Positions 55,524 to 64,000 of a stretch of DNA of 64,000 nt are shown in pieces. The position numbers and the translations under genes were made by a program. Source of the stretch: Cerioporus squamosus. Its lineage: Eukaryota > Basidiomycota > Agaricomycetes > Polyporales > Polyporaceae. The stretch's first letter is position 1, and every line of letters begins with the position of its first letter. The notes beneath the pieces are model-generated. The model made no database searches. It worked only from the letters and a program-made list of their open reading frames with translations, and was not told the origin of the DNA. The stretch is from NCBI GenBank assembly GCA_022592435.1, contig JABYQS010000030.1, forward strand, positions 210,599-274,598. Direction: 5' to 3'.

Positions 55524-57477
55524 CTACCTCAGAATGAGAATGAGAATAGACGTGCGGATGAACCTTTGACTCACCAACATTGTAACGTTTTGCCTTCGTG
55601 CCCTCATCCTTTGCGTGATCAGATGGGTACGTACACATGATACGGCGGCTTGCGCATGGTGTACATCTTGGAGTCGTTCCGTTACACTATGCATCGGACA
55701 CATGAGAAGCCGGAACTGCAGGTGAACTGCAGGACGTACTGCGACCTGACGCCTAGTGCATTGTTCGCACGTCGGTGTGCTGAAGGACAGGAGAGTGCTT
55801 TCCTTCTGTACAGTGGGCTCACGCCACTCGAGTTCCTTGTGACCAAAGTGGCCATCGTCCTCGCGTTCCCATGATGAGTCTTGGAAGCGCACGCGCTTGA
55901 ACTTGTTATCTTCTTCCTTCAGGATAGCACGGTCTGCCAGTGTCGAATCGTCGTGGCGTCCCGAAGTCCAATGTTCCGGTTCACCCTTCACGCCCGATAT
56001 TGGCTCAGTATCCACCAGAAAAGGTGGGCCTATTTCGATGGGAGGGTCTTCCATCGGTTCGTGCTTCACTGGCGGCGCGATGGTGTAGACTATGCATATG
56101 GTCAAAGGATGCCCATACAGCGTTCACGACAGTGGATGTACGCACGTCCGTCATCGTCCGCCGCTACAGGCGGCCGATTGGTACACAGATAGTCCTCTAG
56201 ATCCGAGGGATCGCTCGACCCTGATATTGTGTCAGAATGCACACGGATTGCAGACAACTCGCCGGGACTCACGCGGAAGAGGCTGAACAGATCATCGTAT
56301 GAAGCGCACGCGAACTGCGCGTCCGAGGTCTGTTCGAGTTGGCACGATATCCTGTCAGCTTGGGCTCACTCAGTCGGACCGTAGATATGTATCGTACCTA
56401 CAGGATATAATCCAGGATTTTACCCACCGGGTCGTGATTCTGTAGCCCCAGTGAGATACACCTATTTCAGGATATTGTAGCTGCTTACCGGATGGAAAGT
56501 GTCGATGTCCTCATCGGACGAGCTCGTCGAGCTCAAAGCGGACGACAAGGGATACACGCGCTCGTCGTCGTCGTCTTGACCGTGCTCAATCACATGAGGT
56601 CCTGCGGCCGCCCGCATGACGGCCGGTATGTAGCCGCCACTTTCGACGCTTGGCTTTGTAGTATTGAAGAGATCGAAGTCGTCGGCAGCGTGCGAGCCGC
56701 TTTGCAGTGCAGAGAGGCGCGCTTGAGGTCCAGTCCTCGAGGACACCGACGCATTGGTGCTCTTTGACATAGACACGCGGAACGCCCCAGATACCGAGGG
56801 TACGAAGCAGCCGCCAGCAACCAGGAGCTCGCCGCTGGAGCAACTGTTGTGGAAAGCTGCGGTCGCCCAGACGGACGTCTTGACAAATCCGGAGACGAAG
56901 ATGATGTCCTGCTCGTGCAGCCAAGGTGGCCGTTCGCGAAGTCGCACCAGCTGGCCAGATGTGTTCGCATGTATCGCCGAATATACATGCCGCAGTCGAG
57001 CGACGTTTTGTGCCCGGGATGTTTGAGCATCAGCAACGCGCCAGACTCCTCGCCACATGGATAGCGCAGACCCAGAGAAGGGGACACGGATGTCGACCTA
57101 GTACGACAGCACCGGTCAGTGATCATGCGTCCTAAAGAGTATGAAACTCACCCGGTCGATGCAGTGGCAGTCAAGGAGAGCGACTGGAGGCTCTTGCTGT
57201 GCAGTTCAGTTTGCGTAATCTCGTTATGGTCCTGTGTGAGCATCGGATCCGGTGGACTGAACACTTCAAACCCTGACGGGACGCCCCTCCGCGCGTTCAC
57301 GGGGTCTTCCGCGATGCGCATGCACTTGAACAAGAAACGGAAACGACCCTCTCGGAGGTACCCAACGTCTCCAAGGCGGATTTCTCCGAACTGGAGACAT
57401 GGTTCTGGTCTCCACAGGGGATGGCCGAAGCCTAGCGACATTAGCTCTCTGGCGTAGACGTCCCAAGAGTGATTCAT
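55524..57477 (-). CDS. Agaricomycete hypothetical protein (ligand-free name), possible frameshift
   Basis: Start at 57477 (MNHSWDVYARELMSLGFGHP). The first exon continues LWRPEPCLQFGEIRLGDVGY, LREGRFRFLFKCMRIAEDPV and HSKSLQSLSLTATASTG. The second part reads GEESGALLMLKHPGHKTSLD, YIRRYMRTHLASWCDFANGH, then LHEQDIIFVSGFVKTSVWAT, AAFHNSCSSGELLVAGGCFV and PSVSGAFRVSMS. This layout recurs in many mushroom genomes in proteins of unknown role that end in long disordered tails, as here (acidic/Ser-rich sequence, and KHEPMEDPPIEIGPPFLV in a minus-strand exon near 56080). The frame changes between FANGHLG and LHEQDII (56921-56922), where one base seems missing. The 3' part of the model is uncertain. 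Confidence 0.5.
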
Positions 57478-58765
57478 CCCAACATAGAGGTGCAGAAGAG
57501 AGTCAGGATGAAGAAGACGGGGACGGATACGATGTATATATATACCTGGACCACGAACCAAGGACACGAGCGTCTGGTGGTCGGCTGTGTGTATGTCCTG
57601 TGCTCGCCCGTAATACGAAGACACAACCTTAAGGCCTTCGGAATCTGATGGGAGCAAGCTGCTGGAGGTTCGGGTCCTCGCTGCACGGCTGACAGACTCG
57701 AGGGGATCACCCCCGAATTGCCAACATAAGAGTGTACATCCTGGAAAAAAGTGCTACAGGAGCAACCATGCAATCGAGGACTCAGAGAACGAACTCACGC
57801 AACGACAGAGAGACGGTACTCACAAGAGGTTCAGAATCTTCCAGGCCCTCTCGTTCCGAAGACGAGAGTCGAGACGACCCATTGTATCACCTGCAGGACT
57901 AGACAGCGACGTACAGACAACCAACAAAAGTAGTGCAATCTATCACTCTATCGGGCGACGGAGACGAGACAGACCTTCACGACACGCAATGTAGTACTCA
58001 TACACAACGACTAACAAGGGGGGAAACAGGCAGTCCGCCACTGATTACAGGTATCCAGGCCGAGGTATAGTAGGTATATAACATCGATGAGGGGTCGTGA
58101 CGAGTTCGTGAAGGAGAGAGAGGGTCATGGCGGTGGCTCAGGCTGGTGGTGATGGTGATACAAGAGAGTCCGGAGCACCGGGCGGATATACGGATAGGAA
58201 GCGTGCAGGATGCCAGAGAGCGAGATGCGGTATGCGGAATGCGAGGGGCGGGATGCAAGATGGTGAGTACTGTATATGGATGCAAGATGAGGTCCGGGAG
58301 GCATGACTGCATGGAAGTGAGCAATAGATAGAGCAAGATATACGTATACCAGATCGTGATTCGTCGAATAGGCTTCACGACGTTGATCGCGAGTATTTTG
58401 TGCATGCACGGCGCAGGAGGATGGTCTTAGTCAGTACGATGGACGATCCATGAGGATATCCTGCACTGTGCGTGCGTGATTGCCGACGGACAGACGGAAT
58501 AGACGGAACGAGGGCGGACGCTGGGGCACGATGGAGAGGGGGAGTTCGGGACGAAAGTGAAGAGATGAGCCCGCCACGTCGAATAGTCATGGCAAGACAC
58601 GCGGGAAGCGTCCGCCGAGGAGCCACGTATACCTGCGCAGGCGGACGAAGACTGAAGTCAGCTCGATCCCAAACTCCACGAAGGTCAACCTGCGAAGTGC
58701 AGGACTCACCGACAAGACAAGCCATCGACACATAAGAATGGAAGAGCAGAAGCACCGGGAGGAGA
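57478..58765. other. Intergenic region
   Basis: About 1.3 kb between two minus-strand genes. Contains GA-rich and AG-repeat-like stretches (58150-58330) but no recognised gene or element. Confidence 0.4.
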
Positions 58766-60735
58766 TCAGAGGATGTCCACGACGCTCTCCAGGAGCACCT
58801 TCGGCTTGAGCAGCAAGTTCCGCACAACTTTCGTCTCGCTCGCCGCATCGGACGGTGCATCCCGACTGGCACTCCGACTTACGCTCACGCTCACGCTCCC
58901 AGTAGCCACCCCGTTCACACCCACCCCGCCCATCGCGACCGGCCTCGCAGAGCCCGAACCAGTGAGCATCCCATCCCCGTCTACGCTCTCCTCCTTCTCC
59001 TCTTCTGGCAAGCGTCGCTCGAACGCCAGTCCGAGCTCGACAGTGCACAGCACGCGACACTGCTCGCTGCAGTACCCTGCGTACACGTTCTCCATGGTGT
59101 TCCAGTCGAACCAGTGTTCCTCCGTCTCTTTCTGGCACTCCCCGCTCTGCGCCCGCTCGACCTCCTGCACCCACTCCCGCTCCTTGCCCTTACCCCGGTT
59201 CGCCCCGGGAGACGCTGGAGACGTTGGAGCCTCCGGAGCAACTGCACTGGCACGACGACTGGAGCTTGCCGTCTTCGGAGACCGACAGGGCGGGACCCAA
59301 GCGACTTCGAAGAGGCCGCTAAGCACGCCTTCCTTCACGACGCTGGATATACGCTCTGCACGAGCACTGATTCGTGAGAGTGCGCTGCCGAAGCGCGAAC
59401 GGAGAGGGTCACGGTGCAGTCCGCGTGCGTCCGTGCACCCGGAGAGCGCGAGGATGGCGAGGATGCCCCTGAGATTGGCCTCGGTGAGAGTGAGGAGCGG
59501 CGGAGGGAGGGACGTGGTGGAGACGATGGAGGCAGGCGCGGAGTTGAAGGGAGACGCGTTCGCAGTATCCGGAGATGGTGGCTCCGAAGACATCCGTGGG
59601 CGGGCAAGGAGCGAACGCGCGTGCTTATAGGTGAGTGCACGCCATCTCGACGTCGTCGGTTGTGGTTCTGTGACCAATCGGTGAGTATATGCGCACACCA
59701 GGATACACGGCCAGCCAGCCACAACTCACCTTCACGCTGCATTCGCTCGAATATCAACCTCAGCGCCTCATCGACCTCGATGGGGAGTCCATAGCAGAAT
59801 GCATCCATAACCCGCGACACACACCAGACCTCCCATGCCTGCAGGGCGAACTGCACCAGGGTCGGGTCACCAGCATGCTCACGTTCCTCGAGCAACTTCA
59901 GCATCTCCTTACCCAACGCAGGCCCGACGATCTCCCTATCGCGCTCCTTCGCCGCGCTCGGTGCCCGCGTGTCTGCGCGGAGCGACGATGCGAATTCATC
60001 CGCAATCGACGCCGCGAGCTGGAGAATCTCGGCGTTGAGATCAGCCAGGGCCTGGAGCAGCTGTGCCCCAGACCAGTCATCCGTCTTGGACAGAAACGAC
60101 TTGAACGATGCGAGTTCTTCCGCCTGCGAGAGGATCGTCTGTCGTGCATCGCTGTACGTGGCGCGCAGGGACGTGTACAGGACTAGCAACCGTTTGGGAT
60201 CTGTCAGCGCGGCCTCGGCGGAATGCTGAGCAACATGCAATTGTACGGGTGTCTGGGATTCGGAGGCTTCTGACGAGGCGCGCGAGTGTGCGCGCGAGAG
60301 GGGCAGGGCGATGTAGGCAGGGTCGGGTGGGGAGGCAGGGTACGACAGCGATTGTGGGGTGCGGTCTGAGGACGATGGCGGAGGGAAGGCAACAGCGCTG
60401 AGCGCAGAGAGCTCTTCGCGGGTCGCGCGAAGCTGCTCGAGCAGGCTCTCGTTCTCGCGTTCGAGGTGTTGTATGCGTTGGCGCAGCTGCTCACGCTCGC
60501 GCTCGTGCTCTGAGACACGGCTCGCCTTTGACGGTCCTCTCTCCCGCTCTCTGTCCTTCTCCCGCTTTCCCCCCGTGTCTCGTTCGCGCTCCCGGACCTT
60601 GTCGTGGTCTTTGCGTGAACTGTGATGATGGTGGTTCGAGCGCGAGCGATGGACGTGCTCCGGAGGGTCCGCGAGGTCGTCAATAATGCGCACCGGTGGG
60701 AGAATCCAGTCGACAAAGTCCCAAAAGCTGTTCAT
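58766..60735 (-). CDS. Coiled-coil hypothetical protein
   Basis: Start at 60735 (MNSFWDFVDWILPPVRIIDD). A strongly basic/acidic low-complexity region (KVRERERDTGGKREKDRERE) runs into a predicted coiled coil (LRQRIQHLERENESLLEQLR, ATREELSALSA). Next comes a helical domain (AALTDPKRLLVLYTSLRATY, SFLSKTDDWSGAQLLQALAD) and EVWCVSRVMDAFCYGLPIEV. After an intron (about 59632-59730) a second helical part reads EANLRGILAILALSGCTDAR, EERISSVVKEGVLSGLFEVA-like sequence, HWFDWNTMENVYAGYCSEQC and VVRNLLLKPKVLLESVVDIL to the stop at 58766. It is conserved-looking but unrecognised; a scaffold-like role is only a guess. The long antisense open frame here is a codon-bias shadow. Confidence 0.6.
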
Positions 60736-61971
60736 CGTGCTGTGGCGTCGAGTCGCCTCTCGTCTATGGGACTGGGAGTGGAAGTATACGCTGAGTCGGT
60801 GGTCGAACAGTCCTGAGCTGTCGGGCCGCTGTGTGCTGCGACGCATGCGACGTTGTTGCTGCTATGAGGGATGGCCAAAGAGAGCAGGAAAGCGCATAGG
60901 CTGATGGGGTGTACGCGTACGTGTTCCCTGGGACAAGTGCTTGCTGTCGGGTGGCGCTGGCACCCACTACGTCGTCGCGGAATTGCCGAGGTGTCGATAT
61001 CTGGAAAGTCGGGAAGAATATCGAGCTGATCTAGCTTTGGCTATCCTTATCAGCCACGCAGAAGTGAAGCGCAGAGCTGTGGGTAGTGGGTGAGGGTGGT
61101 GAGATGGCAGACGACGGCGAGCAGCCTCGCTCCCACAACGTGGGCGATCGTCATCACGGGCGCTCTCCTGGAGGGTCCGACTTTCTCTGTTTCTTCCTCC
61201 ATCGCGGCACTGCGGTAGGGACCCCGGTTCTCGAGCTGCCAACGCATTTGTCGGGAGATGTTCAGGACGACCACAAGTGGATGCATACCTGTACGGAAGG
61301 CGCGTGACGCACATGCCGGACTCCATTCTCCTCACTCTCGGACTCCTGGAGGACCCGAGTCTGTCGCGGACGATACTTCTCTTGACTTCGTGTGCTCCTC
61401 GGGGTCATGGCTGAGGAAAGGACGCTTCGGGCGCGCAAACGCGTCTTCTCGACACCCCGACGGCGAGACATGGCACACAGGACGCAGAATGTGCGGGAGG
61501 GACGAGGGCAATGGAGGGAGGCAGCGGGGTGGACGACGCGGCCTTTTATCCTTTCCCTGCACTCTACCTCTCCTTCAATCGTTCGTCATATGTCAGACGG
61601 GTTGCGCACGATCGGGAAGGAGTTCTAACAACGTTCCGATAGAACCGAGAATGTCGTATTCGCTTCACTTATGTCGGCGATCTGAGGCACTATCCCAAGG
61701 ACGTCGGAAAGGTGCGAACGTATATAAGCTGGGTGTAGACTTCGTCTTCCATAATTGACTGCCCGCACTATCGACACCGATTGCGACGTCGTGGTTCAAA
61801 CGTTCACAGAGACAAACAGCCAATGCAGGAGTGTCAATTCACGGAATACGACAGGGAGTCCAATTGCGAATATTGCTAATGATACAGATGTAAACTAATG
61901 CGACTTTGGGAGCAGGAGCAACGAGAGGACGGCGACGAGAACATCATGATAGCCTTTCAGCCACGAGGACT
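60736..61971. other. Intergenic region
   Basis: About 1.24 kb. Several short open frames on both strands without recognised motifs. Nothing supported. Confidence 0.4.
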
Positions 61972-62618
61972 TCACAGGACCTTGCGAGAGCTCGCGCCCT
62001 TCTGCTCGTCCTTCTCGGCCGTGGTCTCTGTATGCGCGCTCTTCAATGGCCCGTCGATTTCGTCCCTAGTGTACGGAGCCTCAGCAACGTCAGGCCCGTC
62101 GTTGTTCTTCATCTTCTGAGTGGACACACCAGGCTCATGCGGCGGCGGCTCCTTGAACGTGGGTGTGTCTGCGTGGTCGCTGTGGTGGCGGTCCTTGACG
62201 TACTTCACGGTGTGACTCTGGAGGTCCTTGGGTGACCCCTTGAACTGGTCCGCCTGCATGTACAGGCTCTTTCAGTCACCCTCACAGACAGAGGGAGGTG
62301 GAGGCACGTACCTTGACCGCAGCCTCAGACGCGCTCGCGAGGTGCTCGTTCCAGCCGGGAGCATGGTCTGGGATAGGGGTAGACGTCTTGTGCTGCTGCT
62401 TGGTCAGGTTACGGTGCTTCTCCTTCTCGAGTACCTATGGGGAGTGGACTCGCGTCATGGACGTGGCCTTCGTCGTTCCAAGCGGTACAACGTACCTCGG
62501 GGTCGTTATCGTGCATGGTGCTCGAGTAGTAACGGGGCGCAGCGGTCACGGTGGGGCCAGCGACGCGTGTGGACGCACGCTTGATAGCGTTGCGGGCGAC
62601 GGGGAGGATGCTTGACAT
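61972..62618 (-). CDS. Small conserved fungal protein, probably mitochondrial
   Basis: Start at 62618 (MSSILPVARNAIKRASTRVA). The first 35 residues are rich in Arg, Ser and Ala without acids and end PRYYSSTMHDNDPE, typical of a mitochondrial targeting peptide. Exon 2 reads VLEKEKHRNLTKQQHKTSTP, PDHAPGWNEHLASASEAAVK; exon 3 reads ADQFKGSPKDLQSHTVKYVK, PYTRDEIDGPLKSAHTETTA and ends SSRKVL at 61972. The HAPGWNE.LAS.SEA.VKAD core followed by TVKY is a pattern of small ascomycete and basidiomycete proteins of unknown role. Three exons, short introns. Confidence 0.72.
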
Positions 62619-64000
62619 CACGATGAAGATGGTGTGGGGGTCGAGTACGATGAGGGAGACGACGAGCTCGTGGTAGTTGGTGGGAACGAGGTGGACGGGG
62701 TCGGGGAGATATAAGGCAGAGTGGAGCGCCGGGGATTGTTTGAGTTCTGGCTCTGTCCCAGTGTCCGTTTTGGGATGACGTCGACGGACGGTGGATGATG
62801 CTCCTCGACTCCGTGCTTGCTCAGTATGCTATGACGTCATCATCGTCCTTCTCAGCCACAGCGTCCCTCCGCGTCTTGGGCATTCGTGTTAGTGGAGAAC
62901 TTGACTTGCTATTACTGCAGGTCGACACGGCGTTCAGTCGCACATACCGCGGCTCTCCGTACAAGCTCGAGGAGGTCAAGAGGTGCGGTGAGTTCATCGC
63001 AGCTGAACTCTCCATAAACACGGTAATTCATTAGAAGCTCCCGGTGCCCCGCATTTCGGCTAGACTCGCAGAGAAAGCCGAAGGTCCAATCATACCTTTC
63101 GGAATTAGAACCCGTCATCCACACAAGCCACGGCCTGCCGTCGGGGACTGGAGTAAGAAGCCCGTGCTCATCTCGCCAGATGTCCATCCTTCAAGCCCTG
63201 CCGTTGAGTGCGCAATGTTCAGTTTGAAAGGGAAACTTCCTCACTTATACTTTGGACGTACAGGGTATTGAGGCTCCATCGTTGTTCAGAGCTTTCGTCG
63301 AGCGAGGATGCCATGTTGTCCGGATAGGGCCGAACGTGTGGCGAGAGCAGTGGTGACATGCACTCTCCCCCGCGGGTGAACTCAATGCCCCCTTTGATCT
63401 CTGGGTGCGTCACCAGCTTCGAAACGCGGTCAGTACTGATACTGCACGCCTTCGCGCCAAGAACGCGTCTGGTCCTCGATCCCGTGACTGACGCGTTCGG
63501 TCACGGTCACGTTATCGAGAAACGCTCAAGGGCCCACGGCACAGCCTCAGCCTGCGATTAACCTTTGCGAGCCACTACTTCCAGGTTGCAAGCGCAGGGG
63601 AGGGTTCTCCGGAGCAAGGGTCCACTGTACCCGCAACGGCATGCACGCCACCGAGGTGAAGAACTACGGACACGCGTACCGACGACCGGTAGCTGCACTG
63701 TAGCTGCTTGTGCCACCCGATCCCGCCACTCCCGCATCTCCCGATCTTCGATGTCTATCGAGTCTCCCTTCACCTCCGTCATATTGCTTTCTCCCGCCGC
63801 GGTCTCGACCTGCTTTCTGGATGCTTGCTTGGTGTGCTGTTGCATACAACCGGTCGTCCTCGGTCTCTACCGCGAAGACTGTTTGGCACGACATGACATG
63901 CTCTCGGACGCCAATGCCCCGCGGCTGTTCTACCGGTGCATGTGCATCATCCTCGACGGTGTCTAGGCGACATTACTGGCTGAACTGATGTTCGCTGTTT
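62619..64000. other. Unresolved right end of the window
   Basis: About 1.4 kb. On the plus strand near 63265-63360 there is a short reading with EAPSLFRAFVERGCHVVRIG. On the minus strand 63558-63845 reads SNMTEVKGDSIDIEDREMRE and WRDRVAQAATVQLPVVGTRV. No family was recognised and no gene model was possible. Confidence 0.35.

Noticed and set aside
58773..59630. A 285-codon plus-strand open frame antisense to the coiled-coil gene
   Set aside because: It is Ser/Thr/Pro-rich with no motif and mirrors codon bias of the minus-strand gene, whose exons show better domain-like sequence.
1..64000. CRISPR arrays, operons, Shine-Dalgarno sites
   Set aside because: The sequence is clearly eukaryotic, with introns in nearly every gene; no regular spaced repeats were seen.

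Overview
The window reads as nuclear DNA of an agaricomycete (mushroom-forming) basidiomycete, probably a wood-decay or related fungus. The genes are broken by many introns of about 50-60 nt. They include families typical of Agaricomycetes (DUF6533, DUF6532, DUF6698, DUF4419, Plavaka-type transposases, an expanded GH18 chitinase family). A tRNA-Pro with an intron and eukaryotic housekeeping genes (ALG12, RAD51D, SERINC, sulfite oxidase) agree. All identifications come from reading translations by eye; no database was searched.

Layout. 0-8 kb: a 2-oxoglutarate/Fe(II) oxygenase cut by the window edge, a Dal5/Liz1-type MFS permease, ALG12, and a poorly resolved membrane-protein-like locus. 9-24 kb: a transposon-rich block. 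A first Plavaka-like transposase (9.9-14.3 kb) is followed by a DUF6698 gene (14.6-16.0 kb). Next comes a complete 7.28-kb Plavaka element (16631-23908) with perfect 39-bp terminal inverted repeats, a transposase on the minus strand and a divergent DUF6532 gene. 24-25.4 kb: a DUF6533 membrane-protein gene broken by two MITEs. 26-28 kb: tRNA-Pro(AGG) and sulfite oxidase. A third MITE lies at 28975-29379.

30-44 kb: GH18 chitinase A, RAD51D, SERINC, a DUF1748 protein, an alpha/beta hydrolase, a decayed DUF4419 gene, a quinone-oxidoreductase-like MDR enzyme and two fungal hypothetical genes (one F-box/LRR-like). 46.8-55.2 kb: three tandem GH18 chitinases (B, C, D), paralogues of A. They share the gene plan signal peptide - 8-nt microexon - GH18 barrel - Ser/Thr-rich tail, with or without a C-terminal CBM5-like module. 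55-64 kb: two hypothetical genes, a small mitochondrial-like protein and an unresolved right end.

The main points of interest are these: an 8-nt microexon kept in all four chitinases; 9-nt and 11-nt microexons and an apparent AT-AC intron in the MFS gene; a Plavaka element with clear ends, whose terminal hexamer and 2-bp target duplication are shared with a nearby MITE; two MITE insertions whose exact removal restores one reading frame; and three apparent one-base deletions in coding sequence (two in GGGG runs), which are either assembly errors or real lesions.
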